Shown: positions 8,034-16,060 of the stretch, one piece after another | Position numbering within the stretch: position 1 is the stretch's first letter | Layout: every line of letters begins with the position of its first letter | Origin: Wenzhouxiangellaceae bacterium | GTDB lineage: Bacteria > Pseudomonadota > Gammaproteobacteria > Xanthomonadales > Wenzhouxiangellaceae | Length of the DNA: 30,260 nt | NCBI GenBank assembly: GCA_023258355.1 | Contig: JALQZL010000005.1 | Location: 1-30,260 of the forward strand | Reading direction: 5' to 3' | Translations under genes and position numbers: made by a program | The notes under the pieces: model-generated | What the model was told of the DNA's origin: nothing | The model's input: only the letters and a program-made list of their open reading frames with translations | The model's database searches: none

Positions 8034-8683
8034 GTCAGCATACGCTCCAGTCCAGACCGCTTGAGGATGGCTTGGTCAATCGGATCCACGCCGTCATAAC
8101 CAAGGTATTTGTGTTTGATCCATGCGTTAAGATCGGTCTGGGCTAAGAATTTGAAAACCCAGTGATTGAGGGGATGAAAGCCGGATTTTTTGAGCCATGC
8201 TGTACCGAAATCGATGACCACCAAGTCATCTGCCTCGGTCAGGAGAATATTGGCATGCCGTTTGAGATCCCCATGAGCCACCCCTTGTTCGTGCATGTTG
8301 CTTATGGTCACTTTTAATTGCTCGAGCGCCTTTTGGGGCAAACGCTCGCCTGGCTTTATTGGTCTGCCACTGACATAGCCCAGCACCAAATAGGCGTTTG
8401 AGACAAAGCCAAGGCAAGGGGGGATGCCGACCACGCCACATAACCGCTGATAGGCAGTGTGCTCATGTCTCAGTGTTCGCAAGGAGGCCCAGCGTCGCCA
8501 ACCTTTCCCAGTGGCTTTTTTAATGATGATTCTCTCGGGCAAACCTGGCTCATTGAGCTCAAACAGTCTCACCTCACCCTGATGGTGGGGCCCCATGGCG
8601 ACTGTTTGGCCGTCATTGAAGTCTAGGCCGGAGACCACGCGGGTCAGCAAGTCTTGATCTGGCGTAGGTGAGGTGGCTGTCAT
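8000..8683 (-). CDS. Small stand-alone kinase, Kdo/RIO-like eukaryotic-type kinase fold
   Basis: Predicted 227-residue kinase acting on a sugar, lipid or protein. From the ATG at 8683 (MTATSPTP) the hallmarks are in order: an ATP-anchoring Lys in RIIIKKATG (residues 55-56), an alpha-C Glu in RHEHTAY (about 74), the catalytic loop HGDLKRHANILL with Asp139 and Asn145, and the metal-binding DFG at 158-160. The HGDLKxxN form resembles lipopolysaccharide (Kdo/WaaP) and RIO-type kinases more than Hanks Ser/Thr kinases. A longer version from 8809 would overlap the start of the divergent zinc-ribbon gene and adds residues without family features. No clear Shine-Dalgarno precedes the chosen start. No signal peptide or membrane segment is seen. 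Substrate unknown; a role in lipid A/core modification is possible given the nearby glycan genes. Confidence 0.82.
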   Translation of the reverse strand: MTATSPTPDQDLLTRVVSGLDFNDGQTVAMGPHHQGEVRLFELNEPGLPERIIIKKATGKGWRRWASLRTLRHEHTAYQRLCGVVGIPPCLGFVSNAYLVLGYVSGRPIKPGERLPQKALEQLKVTISNMHEQGVAHGDLKRHANILLTEADDLVVIDFGTAWLKKSGFHPLNHWVFKFLAQTDLNAWIKHKYLGYDGVDPIDQAILKRSGLERMLTYWRSRKRSKP

Positions 8684-8807
8684 AACGACTATGATAGATG
8701 AGGATTGCGCCACGATTTCTGGCAAAATGGGGGTTTGAGGACTCGAAAATGGCAAAAACTGCCCCCACAATAACGTTCTGCCTGACTTTTTGAGGATGAA
8801 GTGAACC

Positions 8808-9122
8808 ATGCCTATCTATGAATACCGATGTGAGGCCTGTGGCCACGAGTTTGAAAAGTTACAAAAATTATCTGACCCAGTCATTACTGAGTGTCCTGAG
8901 TGTCATCAAAATGATGTCAAAAAGCTCATCTCAGCGGCTGGCTTTCGTCTGAAAGGCGGCGGTTGGTATGAAACCGATTTCAAGAAATCGGGAAAGCGGA
9001 ATCTGGCAGGAGACAGTGATGCTGGTTCATCAGGCGCTGGCAAATCAGAGGCCACATCCAAGAACAAGGGTGGCGACAGTACAAGCGCCTCAACGAAAAC
9101 CACCAAAGACAAAGTCGCCTGA
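8808..9122 (+). CDS. FmdB/YfgA-type small zinc-ribbon protein
   Basis: Small putative regulatory protein of the FmdB family, 104 residues. The N-terminus MPIYEYRCEACGHEFE with Cys8/Cys11 and a second pair Cys29/Cys32 in CPECH forms a zinc ribbon, followed by the family-typical ISAAGFRLKGGGWYETDF. After about residue 60 the protein is a low-complexity Ser/Gly/Lys/Thr tail, likely disordered. The family often sits directly upstream of aspS in proteobacteria, as here (61-base gap). The biochemical role is not established; the name comes from a formamidase/amidase regulator. Confidence 0.92.
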   Translation: MPIYEYRCEACGHEFEKLQKLSDPVITECPECHQNDVKKLISAAGFRLKGGGWYETDFKKSGKRNLAGDSDAGSSGAGKSEATSKNKGGDSTSASTKTTKDKVA

Positions 9123-9183
9123 CAGCAACGACTGTCTGGGCCATTGAAACGAACTGAAACACTGAGATAAGTAAGGTCAAATC

Positions 9184-10968
9184 ATGCGTAGCCATTTATG
9201 CGGCAAAGTCACTGAAGCGCTCAACGAGCAAACCATCACCGTCTGCGGTTGGGTCGGACGCGCTCGAGACTTGGGCGGACTTATTTTCGTCGGCCTTCGT
9301 GATTATGCCGGTACGCTACAAGTGGTGATCGAGCCCGAGAATGCCGAGGCTTTTGCAGTGGCTGAGCGTTTGCGCAATGAGTTCTGTATCCAGGTAACCG
9401 GTCGTGTGCGGATGCGTCCGGAATCTCAATGGAACTCGGACATGGCAACGGGCAAAGTGGAACTCTTGGCTGACACGGTGACCATCTTAAGTGCGAGTGC
9501 GCCCTTACCTTTATTGATGAGCGATGAAGATGGTGAGGAAGTTCGCTTGAAGTATCGGTATTTGGATCTGCGCCGCGAAAGATTGCAACACAACCTGCGC
9601 CTTCGGACCCGACTCACCCGAGCCATTCGTCACTATCTCGATGACTTGGAGTTTCAGGACATTGAGACACCGATTCTCACTAGGGCAACGCCAGAGGGCG
9701 CCCGAGACTATCTGGTGCCTAGCCGAGTTCAGCAGACTCGCTTCTTCGCACTCCCCCAATCTCCCCAGTTATTCAAACAGCTGTTAATGATGGGTGGCAT
9801 GGACCGCTACTACCAAATCGCCCGATGCTTCCGAGATGAGGATCTGAGAGCTGATCGGCAGCCAGAGTTTACTCAGCTCGATCTTGAAATGGCCTTTGTC
9901 GAGGAGGCAGATGTCCAAGCCGTTGCTGAGGGCATGATCCGCTCGGTCTTCAAATCAGTGCTGGATGTTGATTTGCCTGACCCATTTCCAAGAATGGGCT
10001 GGGACGAGGCCATGCGTCGATTTGGCTCTGATAAACCAGATTTGCGGAATCCGCTAGAAATGGTCACCATCTGTGACCAAGTCAGACAGGCTGAGTTTAA
10101 AGTGTTCTCTGAACCAGCGAATGATCCTAAGTGCCGTGTTGTGGCGATGCGCGCCCCGGGAGGTGCCTCACTCACCCGGCGTGTGATTGATGAGTACACA
10201 GAGTACGTGGCTCGCTACGGCGCGAAGGGACTGGCATGGATGAAAGTCAATGCCAAGGCAGAGGGTATGTCGGGTATTCAATCGCCCATCGCAAAATTTC
10301 TCACGCCAGAGACCGTGATGGAGATCGTCGATGCGGTAGGCGCTGAGGATGGCGATGCTATTTTCTTTGGCGCTGGCCCCAAACCGACTGTGGCCGCTTA
10401 CATGGGCGCACTCCGTAATCGCCTTGGCCAAGACTTAGACTTGGTCGCAGCAGGCTGGGCGCCTCTTTGGGTGGTTGATTTTCCAATGTTTGAAGATGAC
10501 CCAGAAACAAACCGGCTGTATGCATTGCACCATCCATTTACGGCGCCAGCGGTCCCTGATCCACAGGCTTTGACCAAGGATCCTGTGAGTGCTGTTTCGC
10601 GGGCCTATGATCTGGTGCTCAATGGTGCTGAAATTGGCGGTGGCTCCATTCGAATTCACGACACCCAGATGCAACAAACCGTCTTTGATCTCCTGGGTAT
10701 CTCTGGAGAAGAAGCGCAAGAGCGATTTGGGTTCTTATTGGAGGCGCTACGCTACGGGGCACCACCGCATGGGGGAATCGCCTTTGGTATTGACCGGATC
10801 GCCGCACTGATGGCAGGTGAAAATTCTATCCGTGAAGTCATTGCGTTTCCAAAAACGACCAACGCCGGTTGCCCGCTGACGGGGGCACCCTCATCTATTG
10901 ATGAGGAGGCACTGGAGGAGTTGGCCATCGAAGTGCGAGAGCGCCAAGCATCTCCATCTTCAGAATAA
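9184..10968 (+). CDS. aspS: Aspartyl-tRNA synthetase
   Basis: Charges tRNA-Asp with aspartate in the cytoplasm. The 594-residue protein has the bacterial-type layout: an N-terminal OB-fold anticodon-binding domain (CGWVGRARDLGGLIF at 21-35), the class II catalytic core with motif 2 (FRDEDLRADRQPEFTQLD) and motif 3 (GIDRIAALMAGENSIREVIAFPK), and the bacterial GAD insertion between them. Residue Leu30 matches E. coli AspRS, which is specific for tRNA-Asp; the non-discriminating Pseudomonas enzyme has His at the equivalent place. An AAGG motif lies 10 bases before the ATG. The gene is followed after 3 bases by the hydrolase gene, so they are probably co-transcribed. Confidence 0.98.
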   Translation: MRSHLCGKVTEALNEQTITVCGWVGRARDLGGLIFVGLRDYAGTLQVVIEPENAEAFAVAERLRNEFCIQVTGRVRMRPESQWNSDMATGKVELLADTVTILSASAPLPLLMSDEDGEEVRLKYRYLDLRRERLQHNLRLRTRLTRAIRHYLDDLEFQDIETPILTRATPEGARDYLVPSRVQQTRFFALPQSPQLFKQLLMMGGMDRYYQIARCFRDEDLRADRQPEFTQLDLEMAFVEEADVQAVAEGMIRSVFKSVLDVDLPDPFPRMGWDEAMRRFGSDKPDLRNPLEMVTICDQVRQAEFKVFSEPANDPKCRVVAMRAPGGASLTRRVIDEYTEYVARYGAKGLAWMKVNAKAEGMSGIQSPIAKFLTPETVMEIVDAVGAEDGDAIFFGAGPKPTVAAYMGALRNRLGQDLDLVAAGWAPLWVVDFPMFEDDPETNRLYALHHPFTAPAVPDPQALTKDPVSAVSRAYDLVLNGAEIGGGSIRIHDTQMQQTVFDLLGISGEEAQERFGFLLEALRYGAPPHGGIAFGIDRIAALMAGENSIREVIAFPKTTNAGCPLTGAPSSIDEEALEELAIEVRERQASPSSE

Positions 10969-10971
10969 ACC

Positions 10972-11595
10972 ATGAGACCCGTGGTTTTAGTGCACGGGTT
11001 CTTGGTCGGTGGCTATTCATTCAAGGTTTTGGCGAACCGCCTAAGACGCCGAGGATTTCAACCTCATCTATTTGCCTACCCCAGCCGTCAGATCACCCTT
11101 GAGCAAGCAGCCCGCCAGCTTCTCGATTTCAGTCATCGACTAGATCCACAAACACTTGACTGGGTAGGTCATAGCTTGGGTGGGCTGGTCATCTTAGAGA
11201 TGTTCAAACAGCTCGAGCGTGAGCAGTCAGTTTTGCCACCTGGGCGCTTGGTGCTACTTGGTTCGCCAGTCCGAGGAGCTGGGGCAGCGCTGGGGCTGAG
11301 TCAGCATCGATGGGGTCGGCGCTTACTGGGACAAGCCCGCATGGGCTTGCAACAGGAATTCGATCAAGCGCCAAAAGGCCGAGAGACCACGGTTATTGCA
11401 GGCACTCAGCCTGTGGGCATGGGCCAGTGGTTTCATCCGATCGCCTCGCCTCATGATGGCACGGTTTCTTGTGCTGAAACCAAACTGACAGGCGCCCGAT
11501 GGCTTAGTGTTCATACCACTCACTCTGGGCTATTGTTTTCAAGCCAAGTGGCTGATGAGACCATACGGGCCTTGTCTGGCCACTTTGACCAATAA
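10972..11595 (+). CDS. Lipase-like alpha/beta hydrolase
   Basis: Predicted cytoplasmic hydrolase of 207 residues. VVLVHGFLVGG at residues 4-14 is the oxyanion-hole HG region of bacterial lipases/esterases; the nucleophile elbow GHSLGG places Ser at residue 68; Asp162 (in HDGTVS) and His184 (or His181) complete a plausible triad. PSRQITLEQAARQL and LVLLGSPVRG resemble short triacylglycerol-lipase or PGAP1-like proteins. No signal peptide or membrane helix is visible, so the substrate is likely intracellular. It starts 3 bases after the aspS stop and precedes yebC by 62 bases. It is an insertion in an otherwise standard aspS-yebC order. The substrate is unknown. Confidence 0.85.
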   Translation: MRPVVLVHGFLVGGYSFKVLANRLRRRGFQPHLFAYPSRQITLEQAARQLLDFSHRLDPQTLDWVGHSLGGLVILEMFKQLEREQSVLPPGRLVLLGSPVRGAGAALGLSQHRWGRRLLGQARMGLQQEFDQAPKGRETTVIAGTQPVGMGQWFHPIASPHDGTVSCAETKLTGARWLSVHTTHSGLLFSSQVADETIRALSGHFDQ

Positions 11596-11657
11596 CACTG
11601 CCCCAAGGGTTCGGTTAAAATTGAATCTACAGCGATAAATCGGAGCAGACAGAGTTC

Positions 11658-12395
11658 ATGGCAGGTCATAGTAAGTGGGCGAATATTCAGCATAGAAAAA
11701 AAGCCCAAGATGCAAAACGAGGCAAGATTTTTACGCGGTTAGTTCGCGAGATTTCTGTAGCAGCTCGAGAGGGAGGTGGTGATCCTGAATCCAATCCGAG
11801 GCTTCGCTTGGCCATCGATAAAGCCAATGGGGCCAACGTGCCAAAAGACAATATCGAGCGGGCCATCAAAAAAGCGACTGGTGAGTTGGCGGGGGTCAAC
11901 TATGAATCCATCCGATACGAAGGTTATGGTCCTGGCGGTGTCGCTGTCATGGTCGATTGCCTGACAGACAACAGGAATCGGACAGTCGCCGCAGTGAGAC
12001 ATGCTTTTAGTAAGCATGGCGGCAATTTGGGCACCGATGGTTCAGTCGCTTATTTGTTTGAAAAAAAAGGTGTGGTGGATTTTGCGCCTGGTGCCGATGA
12101 AGATGCCATCATGGAGGCGGCACTTGAGGCTGGCGCTGATGACATCATCACCAATGATGATGGCAGTATTGAAGTCTTGACCGAGCCCGATGCTTTCGAA
12201 GCGGTGCGCGACGCTTTAAAAAAGAGCGCACTGGAGTATGAGGAAGCACAAATCACACAAAGACCATCGACCAGCACGGCAGTGGATGTGGAAACAGGCC
12301 AGCAGGTTTTGAAGTTTCTCGATGTATTGGAAGACCTAGATGACACACAAGATGTCTGGTCCAATGCTGACATTCCAGCTGATAGCTACGCGTGA
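11658..12395 (+). CDS. yebC: YebC/TACO1 family protein
   Basis: Member of the YebC/PmpR/TACO1 family, 245 residues. The start MAGHSKWANIQHRKKAQDAKR is almost invariant in the family, and REISVAAREGGGDPESNPRLR plus NVPKDNIERAIKKATG and YEGYGPGGVAVMVDCLTDN confirm it. Members were described as DNA-binding transcription regulators; later work connects the family with translation of problematic (for example poly-Pro) stretches on ribosomes. Which holds here cannot be told from sequence. It is the first gene of the yebC-ruvCAB unit; its TGA stop shares one base with the ruvC ATG (TGATG). Confidence 0.97.
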   Translation: MAGHSKWANIQHRKKAQDAKRGKIFTRLVREISVAAREGGGDPESNPRLRLAIDKANGANVPKDNIERAIKKATGELAGVNYESIRYEGYGPGGVAVMVDCLTDNRNRTVAAVRHAFSKHGGNLGTDGSVAYLFEKKGVVDFAPGADEDAIMEAALEAGADDIITNDDGSIEVLTEPDAFEAVRDALKKSALEYEEAQITQRPSTSTAVDVETGQQVLKFLDVLEDLDDTQDVWSNADIPADSYA

Positions 12396-12883
12396 TGCGA
12401 ATTTTAGGCATTGATCCTGGCTCACGCATCACGGGCGTGGGCATCATTGAAAATGAGCGAATGATCTATGCCGACAACCTCAAATTGGGCAGCGGTCCAA
12501 TGCCAGAGCGATTGGGGACTCTGTTTGGCTATTTGGTTGATATCATTTCAATCCATCAGCCTACCGCGGCTGCCGTGGAGACGGTTTTTATGAATCGAAA
12601 TCCGCAAGTCACGATCAAATTAGGCCAGGCTCGTGGCGCTGCTATTTGTGCTGCGGTGCAGGCTGGATTGGAGGTTCATGAGTATGCGCCAAGAGCCATC
12701 AAGCAAGCAGTGGTTGGACGAGGCAGTGCCACCAAGCATCAAGTCCAGCACATGACTCAGATTCTGCTGTCTTTAAAGGATGATGTTGGAGAAGATGCCT
12801 CGGATGCCTTAGCGGTGGCGCTGTGTCATTATCACACCACCCAAACCAATCAGCGTCTACCTGAGGGAGTCCGTTTGAGATGA
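12395..12883 (+). CDS. ruvC: Crossover junction endodeoxyribonuclease RuvC
   Basis: Resolves Holliday junctions by paired cleavage together with RuvAB. The 162-residue protein shows all four metal-binding acidic residues expected of RuvC: Asp7 in ILGIDPGSRITG, Glu62 in AAAVETVFMNRNPQ, and Asp134 and Asp137 in EDASDALA. I chose the ATG at 12395, which shares its A with the yebC stop, over the GTG three bases earlier (12392), because family members start directly with M-x-ILGIDPG. The stop overlaps the ruvA start as ATGA. Confidence 0.97.
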   Translation: MRILGIDPGSRITGVGIIENERMIYADNLKLGSGPMPERLGTLFGYLVDIISIHQPTAAAVETVFMNRNPQVTIKLGQARGAAICAAVQAGLEVHEYAPRAIKQAVVGRGSATKHQVQHMTQILLSLKDDVGEDASDALAVALCHYHTTQTNQRLPEGVRLR

Positions 12884-13476
12884 TTGCGCGTCTAGCTGGG
12901 ACTTTAGTTGAACTGTCTCCACCTTCGGTACTGATCGATGTGGCCGGCGTTGGCTATCAGGTTGACATCCCAATGACGGTGTTTGATCAATTGCCCCGCA
13001 TCGGTGAGCGTGTGGTTTTGCTAACAGAACTCATTGTTCGTGAAGATGCGCACACGCTCTATGGTTTTCACACAAGCGCTCAACGCCAGTTATTCAGAGA
13101 TTTATTGAAAGTCTCAGGCGTAGGACCTCGTTTGGCTTTGGGCATTTTGTCTGGCGTGAGTGCAAACGATTTTGGTCTGATGATTGATTCAGGCGACACC
13201 GAGGGGCTGACGCGGCTACCTGGCATTGGCAAGAAGACGGCCGAGCGCTTGGTTTTAGAAATGAAAGGACGGATCAGCGCCACCGATACTGGCGGATCAA
13301 TGAGTGGTGGTGCCAGTTCTGATGCTGCGAGCGAGGCCCGAGCTGCGCTCAGTGCGCTTGGCTATTCCCAGTCAGAGGCGCTTAAGATGGTGCGTGCGGC
13401 TGGGCAATCATTATCTGAAGATGCCCCTGCTCAGGTCTTGATTAAAGAAGCATTAAAGCAGAAGATGAGTCGATGA
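12880..13476 (+). CDS. ruvA: Holliday junction branch migration protein RuvA
   Basis: Tetrameric DNA-binding subunit that clamps Holliday junctions and loads the RuvB motors. The 198-residue protein begins with the OB-fold domain (MIARLAGTLVEL, then VAGVGYQVDIP), continues with two helix-hairpin-helix motifs (LLKVSGVGPRLALGILSG and LTRLPGIGKKTAERLVLEMKGRI), and ends with a Ser/Gly/Ala-rich linker and a small RuvB-binding helical domain (ARAALSALGYSQSEA). Its start overlaps ruvC and its stop overlaps ruvB, both as ATGA. Confidence 0.97.
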   Translation: MIARLAGTLVELSPPSVLIDVAGVGYQVDIPMTVFDQLPRIGERVVLLTELIVREDAHTLYGFHTSAQRQLFRDLLKVSGVGPRLALGILSGVSANDFGLMIDSGDTEGLTRLPGIGKKTAERLVLEMKGRISATDTGGSMSGGASSDAASEARAALSALGYSQSEALKMVRAAGQSLSEDAPAQVLIKEALKQKMSR

Positions 13477-14510
13477 GTAGCGAGGATATCCGATTGATCA
13501 GTGGCGCAGACCAGCCCGATGAGGTGGCGATGGAGGTGAGTCTAAGGCCGGCCACCTTGTCTGAGTACATTGGACAATCTGATATGAAAGACCGCCTCGG
13601 GATTTATTTGGAATCCGCTAAGAGACGCCATGAGGCGCTAGACCATGTGTTGATCTTCGGCCCACCAGGCCTCGGCAAGACCACCTTGGCGCATGTGATT
13701 GCTTCTGAGATGAATGTGAATGTCCGACAGACCTCTGGCCCTGTGCTTGAGAAGGCCGGCGATTTGGCAGCCATGCTCACCAATTTAGAACCAGGGGATG
13801 TGCTATTTATTGATGAGATCCACAGACTAAGCCCAGTGATTGAAGAGATCCTTTATCCAGCGATGGAGGATTACCGGATAGACATCATCATCGGTGAAGG
13901 ACCTGCGGCCCGCTCAATTCAGTTAGACCTCCCCCGATTTACTTTGGTTGGGGCAACAACGCGTGCAGGCTTACTCACTTCGCCACTCCGTGACCGATTC
14001 GGTGTGGTTGAACGCTTGGAATTCTATAGTGCCCCTGATCTATCAAGCATCGTCTCGCGCTCGGCGGGGATTTTGGGTATCGAAGCCGATGAAGCGGGCG
14101 CCTTTGAGATTGCTCGGCGAGCCAGGGGAACGCCCAGAATTGCCAATAGACTACTGCGTCGGGTACGAGATTTTGCACAAGTCCGCGCCAATGGAAAGAT
14201 CACACAAGATGTGGCCACAGACGCGCTGGAGATGTTGCAGGTGGATCGGCATGGTTTTGACACCATGGACCGCCGTTTGATCAAAATTTTGATTGAGCAA
14301 TTTGAGGGTGGCCCAGTGGGTGTAGAGAGTCTTGCTGCGTCTTTGTCTGAAGAACGAGGCACCATTGAAGATGTGATTGAACCTTATTTGATTCAGGAAG
14401 GTTATTTGGTGAGAACCGCCCGTGGTCGAATGGCCACACGCACTTGTTGGGAATTATTGGGTTTGAAGCCACCCTCTGACCGCATTGAGCCTGACTTGTT
14501 CGAGTCATGA
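13473..14510 (+). CDS. ruvB: Holliday junction branch migration ATPase RuvB
   Basis: Hexameric AAA+ motor that drives branch migration on RuvA-bound junctions. The 345-residue protein has the family start (SLRPATLSEYIGQSDMKDRL), Walker A GPPGLGKTTLA, Walker B LFIDEIHRLSP, sensor 1 and arginine-finger segment VGATTRAGLLTSPLRDRFG, sensor 2 region ARGTPRIANRLLRRVRD, and a C-terminal winged helix with SLAASLSEERGTIEDVIEPYLIQEGYL. Length matches the family. It ends 9 bases before the ybgC start, linking the recombination and Tol-Pal blocks. Confidence 0.98.
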   Translation: MSSEDIRLISGADQPDEVAMEVSLRPATLSEYIGQSDMKDRLGIYLESAKRRHEALDHVLIFGPPGLGKTTLAHVIASEMNVNVRQTSGPVLEKAGDLAAMLTNLEPGDVLFIDEIHRLSPVIEEILYPAMEDYRIDIIIGEGPAARSIQLDLPRFTLVGATTRAGLLTSPLRDRFGVVERLEFYSAPDLSSIVSRSAGILGIEADEAGAFEIARRARGTPRIANRLLRRVRDFAQVRANGKITQDVATDALEMLQVDRHGFDTMDRRLIKILIEQFEGGPVGVESLAASLSEERGTIEDVIEPYLIQEGYLVRTARGRMATRTCWELLGLKPPSDRIEPDLFES

Positions 14511-14519
14511 TGGGTTTTG

Positions 14520-14927
14520 ATGTCTGTTTTTGAAAGCACATACCGCGTCTACTGGGAAGATACCGATGCTGGTGGTGTGGTGTATCACGCTCGCTATCTG
14601 AATTTCCTAGAACGTGCGCGCACCGACTGCCTGTTGGCGCTGGGACTTGGGCAATCTGACTTGAAAGACAAATCTGGACAGTTATTTGTGGTGACACGCA
14701 TTGAAACTGACTTCATCCATCCAGCCCGTTTGGAAGATGAACTTGTGGTCACCACGCGCGTCGAAAGTATGAAGCGAGCATCAATGGTGTTTGCTCAAAC
14801 GATTAGGCGAAAAGCAGATCAACAAAAACTCAATGAGGCGAGGGTGACGGTGGCATGCCTTAACTCGGAGACATTTAAACCAGCTCGCTTACCAACTCAG
14901 TTGGTGGCAGCTTTTCAAAACCCTTAG
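14520..14927 (+). CDS. ybgC: Tol-Pal associated acyl-CoA thioesterase YbgC
   Basis: Hot-dog fold thioesterase of the 4-hydroxybenzoyl-CoA thioesterase family, 135 residues. VYWEDTDAGGVVYHARYLNFLERARTD is the family signature, with Asp16 and His23 matching the active-site Asp and His of E. coli YbgC. It is cytoplasmic, and is thought to act on acyl-CoA/acyl-ACP in phospholipid metabolism. The ATG at 14520 is preferred over the TTG one codon earlier. It is the usual first gene of the tol-pal operon and lies 12 bases before tolQ. Confidence 0.95.
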   Translation: MSVFESTYRVYWEDTDAGGVVYHARYLNFLERARTDCLLALGLGQSDLKDKSGQLFVVTRIETDFIHPARLEDELVVTTRVESMKRASMVFAQTIRRKADQQKLNEARVTVACLNSETFKPARLPTQLVAAFQNP

Positions 14928-14939
14928 GACACTGAAACC

Positions 14940-15632
14940 ATGGAATCAAGTGAATTACAGATTTGGGAATTGATTATCGAAGCCAGCTTGCTCGTGCAGG
15001 GCGTCATGGCGTTACTGGTATTGGCCTCCATTGGCTCTTGGATGGTGATTTTTAGAAAGCGTCAGATGCTCTCTAAAGCAAAAAAGAGAGCGCACAAGTT
15101 TGAAGAGTTGTTTTGGTCAGGTGCTGATCTTGGCAAGCTCTATGACAAGGTCGCCAGTGATCAAGCGAACAAAGAGGGCCTTGAAGCGATCTTCCAGTCT
15201 GGCTTTAAGGCCTTTACTCGGCTGCGGGAAGAGCAGCATCTCAACCCAGAAACGCTATTTAATGGTGCGCACCGTGCGATGCGAGTGACGTTGACGCGTG
15301 AGATTGAGCGCTTAGAGAACAACCTAAGCTTTCTTGCCACCGTTGGCTCGGTGAGTCCCTATGTGGGGTTATTCGGCACCGTTTGGGGGATTATGAATTC
15401 CTTCAGAGGGCTCGCCGGTGCTCAGCAAGCCACCATTGCAATGGTAGCACCAGGCATTTCTGAGGCATTGATCGCAACAGCCATGGGTTTGTTTGCTGCG
15501 ATTCCAGCTGTGATTGCATATAACAAATACTCCAGTGAAGTGGAGCGTTTGGAGATGCACTATGACAACTTCAAAGAAGAATTCGGCTCCATTTTGCATC
15601 GGCAAGCAAGAAAGCTACAGGAGCAGGGTTGA
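14940..15632 (+). CDS. tolQ: Tol-Pal system proton channel subunit TolQ
   Basis: Inner-membrane subunit of the TolQR proton-driven motor that energises TolA for outer-membrane constriction during division. The 230-residue protein has a first membrane helix near residues 13-38, a large cytoplasmic loop with many charged residues, and two further helices in the family core (FLATVGSVSPYVGLFGTVWGIMNSF and ISEALIATAMGLFAAIPAVIAYN). The GLFGTVWG segment is the ExbB/TolQ/MotA signature. Its TGA stop shares a base with the tolR ATG (TGATG). Confidence 0.97.
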   Translation: MESSELQIWELIIEASLLVQGVMALLVLASIGSWMVIFRKRQMLSKAKKRAHKFEELFWSGADLGKLYDKVASDQANKEGLEAIFQSGFKAFTRLREEQHLNPETLFNGAHRAMRVTLTREIERLENNLSFLATVGSVSPYVGLFGTVWGIMNSFRGLAGAQQATIAMVAPGISEALIATAMGLFAAIPAVIAYNKYSSEVERLEMHYDNFKEEFGSILHRQARKLQEQG

Positions 15633-16060
15633 TGCCACATGAAATGACAACCCGGCGACGACGCAAGCGTATGTCTGAAATGAATGTGGTCCCCTACATC
15701 GATGTCATGTTGGTGCTGTTAATTATTTTCATGGTGACAGCGCCTTTGATGAACCTTGGCATTGAGGTGGATTTACCCACTGGCCAAGCTGGCCCCTTGA
15801 GTGATCAAGGCGATCCATTAACAGTCACAGTGACTGCGACAGGTGAGTTATACCTTGATCTTGGTGATGCGCCTGAACTGGTTGATGAGCAAACGTTGAT
15901 TGATAAAGTAAGTGTGATCGCAAGCGCTAACCCCAGCGTTCAAGTCACTGTCAGTGGCGACCGGGATGTTGCCTATCAGTATATTTATGGGGCAATGGTG
16001 TTGCTGCAAAGAGCAGGTGTTGAATCTGTGGGCTTGATCGGTGATCCAGAAGAGCCCTAA
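15632..16060 (+). CDS. tolR: Tol-Pal system subunit TolR
   Basis: Partner of TolQ in the proton channel, with one N-terminal membrane helix and a periplasmic domain. The 142-residue protein begins with a basic cytoplasmic stretch (RRRRKRMSEMN) followed by VVPYIDVMLVLLIIFMVTAP; Asp24 in this helix is the conserved proton-carrying residue of TolR/ExbD. The C-terminal YQYIYGAMVLLQRAGVESVGLI is the family's periplasmic end. The ATG at 15632 is preferred over a TTG one codon upstream. The tolA start lies 20 bases inside the end of this gene. Confidence 0.97.
   Translation: MPHEMTTRRRRKRMSEMNVVPYIDVMLVLLIIFMVTAPLMNLGIEVDLPTGQAGPLSDQGDPLTVTVTATGELYLDLGDAPELVDEQTLIDKVSVIASANPSVQVTVSGDRDVAYQYIYGAMVLLQRAGVESVGLIGDPEEP

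Noticed and set aside
8684..8809. Longer kinase starting at 8809
   Set aside because: It would overlap the start codon of the zinc-ribbon gene and consume the whole divergent promoter region; the added residues carry no kinase features.
9118..9139. Small hairpin across the fmdB-type gene stop codon
   Set aside because: The stem is 5 bp plus 2-3 interrupted pairs with no U-run; too weak to call a terminator.
14568..14575. Chi-like octamer GCTGGTGG in ybgC
   Set aside because: A single 8-base match within a conserved Asp-Ala-Gly-Gly codon run is expected by chance, and the Chi sequence of this organism is unknown.
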